This document shows, one piece after another, positions 15,817-28,833 of a stretch of 64,000 nt of DNA. Within the stretch, counting starts at the first letter, position 1. Each line of letters starts with the position of its first letter. The DNA is from Proales similis. Lineage: Eukaryota > Rotifera > Eurotatoria > Ploima > Proalidae. A program made the position numbers and the translations under genes. The stretch spans positions 248,001-312,000 of the forward strand of contig JAGVRJ010000011.1 of assembly GCA_019059635.1 (NCBI GenBank). Reading direction: 5' to 3'. A model generated the notes under the pieces. The model ran no database searches. It was not told the origin of the DNA and saw nothing but the letters and a program-made list of their open reading frames with translations.

Positions 15817-18800
15817 ATGCGCAATCAACCTATGATAACGGTTAGTGTCTATTCTCTCTCTCTCTCTCTCCTCAGACTTGTCTTAGTCTGAATCGAATGG
15901 AATCAAACGGCAATTAATTTCGACCAACTATGAAAGGGCGATTTGGTCTGGTTTGACGTAGGCTACGGCTATCCGCTGCCAGGCCAGGTGCTGGAATATC
16001 GTCAAGCACAGCAAACCATCTTGATAAGAACAAATTTCATCGGCTCGGTATGATCTGATCAGCTTCAAAACGGTTTCTTTTACTGTCAAGTTCTTTTCCA
16101 AATCTCAGGAGCAGATCTACGAAGTAAAAGAGTCGAACATGTCGCTTCAGCCTCGCCGTGAGCTCTGCGGCGTCGAGGACATGACTTATTTGAGCGAGCT
16201 GAACGAGGCCTCACTACTCTGGAATTTGAAAAGCCGCTACGAGTCTAATCTGATTTATGTAAGTGACTTTTACGTGCCTGCTGTGCCATTTTGAATGTGA
16301 GAATGAATTGACATTTTCAATGCGATCACGTCCACAGACGTACATCGGCGGCATCCTCATATCGGTTAATCCGTACAAAATGTTCGATATTTACAACATG
16401 GAAATGGTGAAGCGCTACGAGAGCCATCTAATGGGCCAATTGCCGCCGTAATAAAGACGCTTGTGCGCCTCCCATAAACCATCTCATTACATTTAGCGTT
16501 TAAAGACACATATTTGCGATCGGCTCGGCCGCCTACAATCGAATGCTAAAGGAGGGCAGCGATCAAGTGGTCGTAATTAGGTAAGACTTGGCCGCTCATT
16601 GAGCAGGAAAACAGTACAAGCCACATCCATTTAAAGTGGAGAATCTGGTGCCGGCAAAACGGAGGCGACTAAGCTGCTCATGCAGTACCTGGCCGCGGTA
16701 GGAAGCGTTCACTCGTTCGTTTGTTGTGTTATTCATGCGTGCCTCTCAGGTTAACCATGCGCCAAGCAACATGATAACCGAGCAAATACTTGAGGCCAAT
16801 CCGCTACTCGAGTCGTTCGGCAACGCCAAGACCATTCGCAACGACAATTCGTCCAGATTTGGCAAATATCTCCAAGTACACTTTGAACAGTGAGTGCACA
16901 CTTTTGCCTGATCCAATTGAACAAACTGCCCAATGACGATTGGAACACAGCGGCCTGATTGTGGGCGCCAAGATATCCGAGTATTTGCTTGAAAAGTCGC
17001 GCATCGTGAGTCAAGCGACTGACGAACGCAATTACCACGTGTTCTACGAAATGCTGGCCGGCCTCCCAGATCAGCAAAAGGAAAAGTACGGCTTGAAGGC
17101 GGCTCAGAGCTTCTTCTACTTAAACCAGGTCAGTTGAATGAATTTCATGCCGATCAAAAGCTTCAAGAGCCGAACTAGGGAGAGAACTGCGTCATTGAAA
17201 ACAAGAACGACGCCGACGACTTTGCCTCACTCATATCGGCCATTCACATACTCGGATTTAGCAAGCCAGAGAAGGAGATCATGTTCAAAATTCTCTCGTC
17301 AGTCTTGCACTTGGGAAACATCTATTTTGTGAAACAGCCGGTAAACGACTACTTTAGCGCCCAATCTGAATCGGTCCTCTTTACTGAAACACCGTTTGGT
17401 GGACTGTTAAGCAGAAGAGCGACATTCACGAGGCGGTCCAAGTCGGCTCCATGGTCGAAATCGAATGGGTGTGCTCTTTGCTTGGCCTGGACGAGGAGCA
17501 AGTGCACCAGAAACTGACGCATAAAATGACCGAGACCAAAGACGAGCGCCTTCTCACTCCATTGAACATTGACCAAGCATTGGATGCCAGGTGAGTGAGT
17601 CTTGAATCGTCGTCGATCGGACAACGCCTCATCAATGTGGGTAGAGATGCCATTGCCAAGGCGCTCTACTCTCGTCTCTTCACATGGCTTGTCGAGCGGA
17701 TAAACGCGATCATTAGCAAGAGTGGCCGATGCGAGCACTCTATTGCCATTCTGGACATATTCGGATTCGAGGTAAATTATCGCTTCATCTTGCGCTCTCT
17801 GGGATTTGCTGAAGCAAATGTATTGAACATTTTTAGAACTTCTGCTTAAACAGCTTCGAACAGCTCTGCATAAACTACGCAAACGAAACACTCCAGTTCT
17901 ACTTTAACAAACACATATTCAAGCTGGAGCAAGAGGAGTACGCGCGCGAGAAGATCAACTGGAAAACAATCGGCTACGTAGACAACCGGGCATGCATCGA
18001 TCTGATAAGCAAGAAGCCGGACGGGATCATTCAAATTTTGGACGACGAGAGCAGCTTTCCCAAAGTGAGTCGGAGCCTTGCTTATTTAGGTCTTGCTTTT
18101 CTAAATCGTGGCCAAATCGATTGCAGAGCAGCGATTTTTCATTTCTCGAAAAGTGTCATTTCGTTCACGGCTCCAATGCGCTGTATGCAAAGCCGCGCAT
18201 GTCAACGCCAGAGTTCAGCATCAAACACTACGCCGGCGAAGTGGTCTACCAAGTGCACAATTTCTTGGACAAAAATCGAGACCTTCTTCGCCAAGACGTG
18301 ATCGAAATGTTCGTCAACAGCCAAAATCTGGTGAGTTTAGAGCCAAGCTCTCTCTCAAACCAAATCCATTCTAAACAAACGCTTTTGAATATGCTCAGCT
18401 CTTGTCCAAAATGTTCAGGGATTTGCGAGAGCTAACCGAAACCCAACGCAGTGTGTCCAAAACCGGCCGGTTTGTGACCATGAGGCCAAAAGCACCCACA
18501 GTGGCGGCCAAATTCCACGAGTCGTTGAACAGCCTTCTCAGCGCTATGGAAAAGTTGGTTCAATCTTCCCAATTGTCCCATACAGAGGTCTTAATTCCGA
18601 CTTAGATGCTCGCCGTTCTTTGTTCGATGTCTCAAACCGAACAATCAGAAGCTGGCGATGAACTTCGAAATGCCAGTGGTGCTCGAGCAGTTGTGCTATA
18701 CGGGAATGCTGGAGACAATTCGAATTCGCAAACTAGGCTATCCAATACGCTTCAAGTTCGAGCAGTTCTTGGCCAGGTAAAACTAGCGATTCGGCACGTT

Positions 18801-21800
18801 AACACAATTAGTCCTTTAAACGCGTTGGATTTAGGTATCGACCTCTGCTCGGACAGAAACCAGCTCGCGGCCTCACTAGTCGAGAAGTTTGCTCGCTGAT
18901 CTTGTCGCGACTAGAGACCAGCTTGCTCACTTCGTTTCAACTCGGCCTGACAAAGGTAGGCGAGTTCAGTTCATTCTTCGAAATTCTAGACGATTCACAT
19001 GCTACTCGGACAAGGTCTTCTTGAAAGAATCACTCGAGCAGCACTTGGAACAGCAGCGAGCGTTCATTCTCAAAAGAGCAGCAATCGTCATTCAGAAGTT
19101 CGCGCGAATGTATTTGGCTCGCAAGCGATTCGTAAGGAAAAGAGAGAGCGCCCTCATCATCCAAACATGGCTGCGAGCCCATTTGGCCAAGTAAGTAGAC
19201 CTTACGTGAGCCAGTTATTAGGGCTGACCGAGCTACTTGAAATGACTCGATCGAGGCTTATTTACATTCGACGACACCGTTAACCAATTAATGAATCTTA
19301 TCCTGGCTCAGTCCAGCTCGATTAGGCTACTGACTTTGTTGGCCCTAATCCTTGCTTAGGCGCAAACAAATTCTTGTTTTTTTTTGGCGTCCCAACTTTC
19401 GCTTTTCGATCGCGGTTAGATAACTCAATTAAGGATTTAGTTCTATTATCAACGCTTGTATACACCAATTTACATCGAATTAGGTAACAAGCAGAGTTAG
19501 AGCAGGCCAGGCTATTGTGACTTTGTTAATCCTGCCAACCTCTCTCTCGTCCCGTACACGCGCGCGCGCCTATCCTGCATCCACACACACACACACACAC
19601 ACGCAAGCGAGTAAGCAGATATCGGTCGATGACTTGCTTTAGTTCACTCCAAGTCAAACAGATACGCAGAGTAGTGGAAAATAGAGCAGTCGAATATTGT
19701 TCTTCCCTTAATAAGTCACATTGAGTATCGTCTGACATGTCGCATCCGCAAAGCGGTTCAGAGCCGGACGAACGCTTCAACTTCAACAAGTGTTTGGCCG
19801 AGCTTCAGAACTTGCTCACCAACTCTGATTTAATCGAGAAACCAAGTCAGCAGACTGATAATAAACCGTGTCCAATGAGTATTCAGCCGTTTCGTTCAAA
19901 CTCGTCGATCGATTCATCGTCGTAAGGCAGCTCGTCACCTAAAAGCCCTAGATTTTACTTTGTTCTACTCTCTTTCTTCACTTGCTTTGTTTAAATCTCA
20001 GGAGAGACTACGAGAAAATGGTGAACGGTTTCACCAAGGCTCAGGCACAATTTCGAATGATAAGAGAGCGACGCCGCTATTCCATGGTAGCTATCGACCC
20101 CTTGGCGCTGCATTCAATTCACATTTCACATTTGGCTGCGGTCAAGATTCGCGAGAAAATGAAAGAGCATCGAGATGCTGGCACTCAGAACAGCCCCGGC
20201 ATGGACAGACGAGCGGTGAGTTGGCTCTTTTGCTCTACCAAATAAAATCAAGTTCATTTTTGTGTGTGTTATCAGTTCATGCCTGCTTACAGCAAAGCGC
20301 TTGGATTCAACACAATCGACATTCCTGCCGAGCTCGCCTACATCTACTCGAAACTTGACGGTAAGTGGCAGACACTGAGCGATATGAATGTTCTATTGAA
20401 TGAGAAAATCGCTCAGAATGGCAGCCGATTCACCAGGACCGACACTTGGCTCTACTCAGCAACGAGAAATACAAAGGTGCTTGTTGGTCAGTGCAGCTTC
20501 CGTCCGATATCGATTCGTTCGGTTTCGGAAAATTTTTGAAAATCTACGCCAAGGCAAGAGAGTTCGTTTCTTATTCGAGTGCAGAATTATTTTCAATTGA
20601 TTTGTTCAAAGGACAATTGGGAAAGATTGGTCACTCCGATAGAAAAGCCCTTCCTGCCCAAGACCGACCCAGCCGATCGTCTGGAAGCAATCACAATTTT
20701 CAAGCTGGTCAGTTATAGTACTTCTTTTATTCCTCTTTCCAAAAGCAATTGCATGCGAAAAATTCAGATTTTGCGCTTCGTCAACTGCAACGAGTACGAC
20801 GCAAAACGCGACCAGTGTCTAGCCGACTTTATAGTTCAGAGGGTAGCTTGTCCGGCGTCTCTCCACCCGCTCCTCTTATTTTGCATTTCTTAAAAGGGTT
20901 TGATGAACTACAAGATGCGCGATGAAATTCTGGTTCAAATTGTCAATCAGACTTGGAACTGCGACGACCAAATAAGCAGTGCCAAAGCCTGGCTGCTCAT
21001 GTCACTCTGTCTCAGCGCTTTTCCGCCCTCGCCCAGTTTACACAAATACTTGCTCAAGTAAGCAATCGATTCCTAGCTCTACATTCTGCTTTGTTCTCAA
21101 CCCCAAAAAGGTACGCATCTGATCATGCAGTAAACGCCTACAAACCATTTTGCCAACACCAGCTGCTGAGAACGCTGGGCATCGACGCCCAGTTTGCACG
21201 CACTTATCCTCCGTCCTATTTGGAATGGAAAGCAAACAGCAAATGTGCCAAGACAGCGATTAAGCTCAAGTTCGCTGACGGTGATTTTCGCAACCAAATT
21301 CGCCTCTTTTAATCGGAATTTAATTCATTTGGAACGAGCAGACGAGTGTGGATTTCAAGAACTCGATTCCTGGAGCACAGGAGAAGAGCTCAGTCGTCAG
21401 GCGCTTGAGTCAATTGGTGTTCCAGAAAGCGACGGATGGACCATAGAACTGCAGGACGAGGGCGACTGCTACGAGCTCATGGGCTATGATTATGTTCTCG
21501 ATCTTGTTTGCGAGATGGAGATCCCACCCGCGTTTCCAGTTTGCAAGTCATTCTTTCTCGTTACATCAAACGGCCTTGACACGCCCATGGCCGATCAGAA
21601 GCGTCTCAGTCTTGCAGCCGGGTAGAGGCGCTTTCTACTCTTAATCCACTGACCACCGTCGACTAACCGCCCGGTTCTATAGGTCAAATCAGCCGGACTC
21701 AGTCTATGATTGGTATTTCGACGTGCAAGAATTGGAGAAGAAACAAAGAGCTGGCAAGGATCGCGAGTCCAAGAGCGCCTCAATCGCGCCCCAAGATAGT

Positions 21801-24800
21801 CGGGCAATTTTAAAAGTAGATAAGCAACTGGTGGCCAGCTACGAAGAGATAGGCGAAGCCAAACCAGCCCCTGTTGGTGTGAAGCAGGCGAAATCGGCGA
21901 CAAACAGTGACTACCGAAAGAAAAAAGGCACCAGACGTCGATTTCGTTTTGAGCCGAATCGAACGAGCCTGGTCAAGTTGGTCGACTCGACCAGCGATGT
22001 GCAGTCTGTTTCGGGCACTATCTTGAGCAACGGGCCGCGAAAAACGAGCGGATCAAATCGCACCAAGTGTCCGAACAAACACCAACATCAACTAATGACG
22101 GGTCGAGCGCCAAAAGCAGTAATGGAAGACGACACTGATTTGATAGAGCAAGTGGCGAAGCCATCGCAAATCGCTCAAAGTGTTCGTGATCAGCGTGAAC
22201 AGGCTTTCAGACAGGTTCCTATTTCCCAGTCTGCCAGACGTGCAGGTAAGCTCTTCAGTGTTGCCTCGATCAGCAAAGCAACTTGAATATTTGAAATCAT
22301 TTACTAGAGCGAGCTTCGTTCAAAAAGCAGCGCGAGAAGACCACACTGTCCAAAAGCAGCAAACTAAATAACCGCTATGTCCGCAAGAACTCGACCTCTC
22401 GAGCCAGTCTGGTAAGATGATGATGAATTCTCCAGGCGTTGTTTTCAACTTAGCCGTTCGAATTAAAAAGAAAAAGAAAGGAAGGAACTACGAAGCGATT
22501 TCCAAATACCGATCTAAAGGAAGCCGCTCGGAGGCCAAACAACATTTGCTGAACGATAGCGATGAAGAGCAGTCGGCGTTCGGCATTTATGAGACCAAGT
22601 TCGTTCATTTTTCTTAAATTTTCTCCCCAAACTCGACTTGGTGATGACGGTTTTCTATTTCAGGAAACCAGAATTGAACCAAGAAAGGCGATCGGCCGCG
22701 TAAGTTCGCTTAATTCCATCCGGACCAACTCGAATTTCTCTCATTTTATCTTCAATCAGCTTGTCGGAATTTTCTGATGCCAACACAATTCAGGCCATAC
22801 CGATTCCGAACAGCAAGTCAGACGTGGAGGCGTTTCTCGACGACATATTCGATCGAGCGCTTAAAAGCAACCACAAAGAACGCCACTTGCGAGGACTGGC
22901 CAAACTGATCAAGGGCGGCCCGACGTCCATGTCCGACTGGGGCTCGAACGAAACATTGAATAACGACGACGATCATTACTCTCTCGACCACTCTGATCTG
23001 TCTAAAGGCATCGGCACAATTCAATCCGGAAATGACTGCGTTCGCATTCCCAACAGAGAATTCGAGTACACTAAACTCATTCGAACCTTCTTCATCAACA
23101 GTCGAGCCACATGTGGTTCAGACACATTCGAGTCAGATTCTGAATCGATCGATGAAACCATTACTGACAAAGTGGACAATGCAAACAAGTCCAAAATTGG
23201 CCCCTTGTCTGAAGACGAGCAAACGTTTGGGAAAAATTGGCGCAAACTGCACGAACAATTCGCTTGTCGAGAGGACCTGAACGAGTCCCCGAACAGCTAC
23301 ACTCTTCGATCGACTACGTCGATAGCGTCTTCGGTATGCACCACTCTCTCGTCGCAGCTGGATAGCTCTGCGCTTGATTCGTTCGATTCGTGGTCGACTT
23401 GCAGTTACAAGTCGCTTGATGGTTGCGAAGCACCGCCGGAGGTCGAGTGCGACTTTAAAGGCTATTTGAACTCAGTGGGCAAGAGCTACGAGCTAAAATT
23501 TAGCTATGACCTCGTGCCAAAGATAAAGGGCGGCGAGAGATACCCGCACAGTGAAGGGTCAAGCGAAGATGCCTATGAGTCTAATGATCCTAAGAGTCGT
23601 GTGTTAGTTCTCTCTCCAGAGCCGTCAACCTTGGCCGATGACATGTTGTCTAGCCACTATTCTCATTTGGTAGGAGGCCATTTCTCGGTCATTTCTCTTC
23701 AAGCCGTTTCTAACTAAAATTTTTAAACTTCAAGAGCTCAAGACACATTGTTCGCGCTGAAATGTCAAACGATCATCGCCAGTTCTCTGAGATGTTCATC
23801 AATAAAATTCGGATCGGCAACTGGATCGACATTGCCGAAGAGCCAGGTAAGCGGTCGAGGCTGCGTTTCAGTTGTTTAGAGTCTTACGTTACGTCTAAAT
23901 TCAAGCGAAAACACATTTGATCTACGAGAGCACTCCACTGGTTCAGACTGAAGCGATTTGTATCTCAAACCAGAGAGAAATACCATTCATCCCGCCTGCA
24001 CCACCTCTCCCATGCCAAGCAGTGGTCGACCAACTTCAACTAAATTCGGTCTACAACTCAGAGCTCGGACAAAAACAAGTTAAAATGGTCTTGAATGACC
24101 TTCAAGGCCGAGCGAAGACTGTTCGAATTGGCAAAGTTCGCTGGCCTCCGCCTTTGAAGCCCGAAGAATCATTTCAAAGCGAATTGAAGCGGTAAGTCGG
24201 TCTCAATTCAGCCTCAATAGCTCTTTGATTAATATTGCGACCTTCAGTCGATTGGACATCCAGCGCAAAATCCACGACGAGATAATTAATTGCACAACGT
24301 CGATAGAAGATGTAGTGAGCAAGCAAGAAACAAACGAGCCGAAGGCAAATATCGAGCAATCGATTGATCAAGGATGCAGGTCAATCTGTTCTGAGCTAAG
24401 CGAGCCAGCAACAACGAACGTAAGTTGAATTTCTTGGCTCATTTCAATTTCAAATAATTTAACATTTCACTTCTAAAGCGGCCATCTTCTAAAGCACCAG
24501 AGGCAGAGATGAGCAAAAAAATTGACAACAAGCTCCTTAGTGCATGTAATTCAGAACCAATCGCTAAATGCGAGCTTCAGCAGCAGAAAGAAAGCCAGAT
24601 CAAGCGGTTTGTGTCAAGCAACACGCTTCATCTAATTGGCAAAGTGAGTGCGCCAGCCGAGAAAGAAATGCCCACCACTCGGTGCTTTGTTCCGCGACCG
24701 GATAAATCAAACGACGGTCAACTAAAAGCGAAAAATCAAAAGCCCAAGGCCGAAAGTTTCATTGAGCAAGCAATCGAAAGACCGGCAGCTTCAGCTAAAA

Positions 24801-27800
24801 GTCTGGTCGATCGATCGACGTCGATAAACTGCAGTGATATAGTTTTGGAGAGGAAGATTTCCGAGGATAAGCCTTCCAAGCCAATCGTAGAGAGAGAGTG
24901 CAATAAAGAAGAAGAGCCCAGTTCAAGCAAAACGGAGCTCTTTTCTGTCGCAAGCGGCGTTTGTCTCACCTACTCAAGAGTCAAATGGAGCATGAGAGTG
25001 CGCAAAGAAGTCTTCACACCAGGCGAGCAGCTCGAATCGGCCAAAGCGATTGATTTGATATTCATGCAAATCATAAACGATTTTCAATCGCCTCAATGTA
25101 TTCGAATCGGACAGCCAGAGCGAGCTCAATTGAAGAAATTTCTCGACTCTAAAGCTCTCTCGGCCTCGTTTTTCGCCAACAAACTGAGCAATTTCAAAAC
25201 GAGTCTGAAGAAGCAGGTGATCGATTTGGCCAAGAGCTGGCCAGTCTACTTTGCTCGCCTCTTTCCAGTCGCCGTAAGCTCTCATTTGTTTGATTACTTG
25301 CCAATTTCTGCTCCGAACGAAACTGTTCCAAGGGCGGGAAACAATACGCGCAGGTTCAGATCTTGGCCATTTCTCATCAGGGTGTTCGTCTCATGCGACG
25401 CGAGCGCTCTGCACAGTCAGATTCGCTCGTCTCAATCGAGGCATTCTGGTAAAATGCGAAAAATTCCTCTTTTACTTAAAACTCTCTTAATGCTCGATAG
25501 CTTGGATGATGTGCTTGGAGTCAACGTGCCAAAAACGAGCACAGTTCAGCTCGTGATCAACAGACTGAGCAAGAAAATAGTTCTCCACTCGCACCGGGTA
25601 AGTTTAGTTCGTTCGGACTATATTTCGGGGTCAGCGTCTTTAAACTGCTTGGAACCAAAGGCCGTTCAAATAAAGCAGATGATCGACTCATTCTGTGCTG
25701 AGATGGACAAGGCAAGTTGTTGGTCTAACCTTTGCTTGGCGAAAAGTCTTGTTGAGCGGTCGCTCGTTTCTGTTTAGGAAAACAAATATGTTCAAGCGAT
25801 CAGGGACTACTTGACCGAGGAGGACTCGTTGCTCAGCTTCAGAAAGAATGACATAATCAAAATTGTGCACAAGAACTACACTCCTGACGGTTGGCTGCGT
25901 GGTGTGCTGAACGGCAGAAAGGGTCTCTTTCCGATTGAGCATGTTCGCGTAGTCACTAGACACGAACTCCAGCAACTGGTAAGCCACTTGTGCCCGCCTC
26001 TGTTTCAACAACAGAGTTTTCCAACGGTTGAATAGCCAACGGACAAAGCTGCGACTGCCGAACAGCCCAAGCTCACAGCTCCTTCGTCGGCACCTGCTCA
26101 ACAGCCCATAAGCAACTCTTTGAGCAGCAATCGGATCTTATTCAAGGGTGAAGATGGCCGCTCGTTCAATTACAAACAAGACGGACATTTTTCAATGATG
26201 GAGTTTGCAATGATGAATTTCAAGCAGAGCATCGACAAGTAAGTTTTTTAATCTTTGTTTACAATCACAATTGTGTGAAAATCGAGTGCGCGAACGAGAC
26301 TTATATGAAATCGGCAAGTAGATTAAAAAGCCGGCCAATAGACCCATATGACTTTGGTAAAGACTTGAGAATGAAGTTTGTCATTGACTAGGGCTGCCTC
26401 GATCACTATTCGCTTGCTTTTTGCGCTTTTTGCATTTTCCTTTACACGATGTGCACTTGACAGGCTGGCCGGAATAAACGGCAAATCACGCTCCACACAG
26501 ATCAGGCTGGGCAGCACCGATCTGCTTGAGAAGCTTCGCGACTCGCGTCTTAAAGGCGAGAATTCACGCGGTAATTTGTGCACCAGTTGCGCGTCCAAGC
26601 GACTCCGCGTCCAATTTAAACTAAATTCGGCTCATCTAGAGTGGACGTGGAAGGAATACGCCGAAATGGTCAAGTTCTCGAAATCACCGATTGCCACCTC
26701 ATTGCTCAAGCTAGATTCAAGTGAGCTCAACTCACTGTCGGTCAACTGCTTTACTGGTGAGTGTTCAACTTTCAGACTCAAACTCTCTGGCTCTGTGATC
26801 CATCTTGTTGCAGAGATCATGCGTTTCATGGGCGATTATCCTCTGAACAAGAGTCAGAAAGAAATCGACTGCATTTACTTTCTACTCCAGGCCTTGCATC
26901 ATCATAAAGAGCTGGCAGACGAGATTTACTGTCAACTGCTCAAACAGCTCACCAACAACAAGAGCGCCAAGTCAGAGAGTTGTCTCCGTGGCTGGCAGCT
27001 GCTGGCGATCGTCTGCGCCTATTACAAAGCCAGCGACAGACTAAAGCCTTATCTGCTCAAGTATTTAGAGAGCAACGCTTATGACCACAAGCGGCCCAAC
27101 TATGGTGAGTCAATCGAGCCATTCGTCATTTTTGCATAACTGTTTCTCATCATTCAATCTCGCTTCAACAAACAGCAATCGCCCAAGTCTGCTTGACAAG
27201 CATCCGCAAGACTTATAAATATGGCGGACGACGCAACGTTCCGAGTCAGCTTGAACTCGAGGCCATGATGGTAGTACTTCGCTTCAAAAAACCTCAATCG
27301 TTCATTCGCTTCATTCGAACAAATTAGAACGGACGAGTGTCGAAACGGCAAATGTTCCTGCTGCCGGGCGGAGTTCCACTTGTACTCAACGTGCGCAACT
27401 ACACAGTCGTACAAGACTGTGTCGAGCAGATCTGCGCCCATCTGGGAGTGAGCAACTCGCTTGAGCAGCACGAATATGCCATTTACTATGTGGTCGAAGC
27501 AGGTACTTACAAATGAACCGCTTGTTCGATTCAATCAAATTCGCAATGCGTTTGTTGAGCAGAAAAAACGGCCCGACCTCTCAATCGATGCGAGTACATA
27601 TTCGACGTGATCACTGAGCTGTGCAAAAAGAACCACGAGTTCTATCTCATCTTCAAGCGCATTCTCTGGTACTTTCCGATGCGATTCGAATCGGAAGCGT
27701 ATGTCAACATGATGTTCAATCAAATATCGCCCGATTACCTTGAAGGCCTGATGGTATCGGTCGAGGCCGGCTCGCTCTCGCCCACTTTGGTGGTAAGCAC

Positions 27801-28740
27801 GGCAACGTCCTAGTCCAGCGACTCTAGACTCTTACTTATCGTCGCTAATTAAAACAGAACGAGATCGTTAGTCTGTCTTCACTGCAGTATAGAGCCAAAG
27901 ACAAGAAGAATCTGCCCAGCATGTAAGTTATTCTCTGTTCTTTCGGAGTCCGGTCTCCTTTTGCAAGAACTACTCGTGCCAGGCGTGAGGTTAAACATCT
28001 GCTGCCTGTCAATGTGGCCAATCTACGCGACATGAAACCACAGCAGTGGGTCAACATGGTCCATTTGAAGCTCAAGAATCTGTCCAACATGTCCGCATTT
28101 CAAGCCGAATGCAAATTTCTCGGTCAGTCATTTGGACTCTATTTTGCCAATATGTGAACGCAAACTTAAAATATCGCTTGAAAATAGAGCTCATTCAATC
28201 TTGGTCTCTGTTTGGCTCTACATTCTTCTATGTCAAGGTAGATACATGCGCCTAGTGAGATTTTACTTTGTCCACTAACCAGCATTTACTTGCCTCCAGA
28301 ACGTGCTCGACTCACGAATACACGGCGACTGCGTTCTGGCCATAAACAAGAACGGCGTCTATTTCCTCAACAAACAGTCGCACGTAAGTATTCTGGCTCA
28401 CTTGGACTCTATTGGGCAGTATTTGAAAACGCGAAACAAAAGCAAACAATTTTGTCGTTTACATTCAACGAGGTAATTTCCACTCGTCGCTACAGGGGCG
28501 AGAACAACGTGCAGTTCGTCGATCTCAAATGCGGCAATCTAATGGTGCAGAAAGTGACGCGAATCGAAACAGACCAGGTAGAAAGGCATTCTCGTCTCTA
28601 AAACGGCGTCAAGTTGACTATCGACCAAAAAGGGCAACGAGATCTCAATTCTCATCGGACAGTACATTGACTTGATCAATCGAGCCCAAGAGCTATTCTC
28701 ACAAAAGCTCGACTCAGACCTGACCGACTCGTTCCTCTGA
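15817..28740 (+). CDS. Myo15: unconventional myosin XV (MYO15A / sisyphus orthologue), many short exons
   Basis: Actin motor that carries cargo to the tips of filopodia and stereocilia-like protrusions. The proposed first exon is 15817-15840 (8 codons), followed from 15937 by the SH3-like start [17 protein letters not shown]. The motor domain has [13 protein letters not shown] (P-loop, about 16640-16680), [11 protein letters not shown] (switch I), AILDIFGFE (switch II, about 17740) and [12 protein letters not shown] with [13 protein letters not shown] near 18170-18250, all very close to vertebrate MYO15A. IQ-like helices lie near 19080-19190. The tail has MyTH4 (about 20600-21250), a FERM-like segment with SWSTGEEL and YDYVLDLV (to about 21600), a long hydrophilic linker (21.7-24.9 kb), a second FERM-like part (24.95-25.7 kb), SH3 (25.78-25.98 kb), MyTH4 (26.6-27.1 kb) and FERM to the stop at 28738-28740. 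The large N-terminal extension of mammalian MYO15A is absent. The first exon is inferred from phase only. Confidence 0.92.
15853..15872. repeat. (CT)n microsatellite in myosin XV intron 1
   Basis: CT run just after the proposed 24-base first coding exon. Confidence 0.8.
19195..19736 (+). other. longest clear intron region of myosin XV
   Basis: It separates the IQ exon, which ends in [11 protein letters not shown], from the next coding exons of the tail. It carries a CA microsatellite at about 19581-19602 and no conserved coding segment. At over 500 bases it is about ten times the usual intron size in this window. The exon that follows (about 19737-19925) is hydrophilic and could not be matched to a known domain. 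Confidence 0.5.
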
Positions 28741-28768
28741 AAGCTCAAGAGATCAATTACATTCGCGT

Positions 28769-28774
28769 TTTATT
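28769..28774 (-). promoter_or_regulatory. polyadenylation signal of FPGT
   Basis: TTTATT on the plus strand, AATAAA on the minus strand, 60 bases past the FPGT stop. The two convergent transcripts therefore overlap by a few tens of bases. Confidence 0.6.
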
Positions 28775-28786
28775 TTTCGCTTCAAT

Positions 28787-28792
28787 AATAAA
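28787..28792 (+). promoter_or_regulatory. polyadenylation signal of myosin XV
   Basis: AATAAA 47 bases after the myosin stop. It lies inside the region transcribed on the other strand as the 3' end of the FPGT gene. Confidence 0.6.
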
Positions 28793-28833
28793 CAGAAATG
28801 CTTTGTTGGAATTGAAAACACTACAATGACGCG

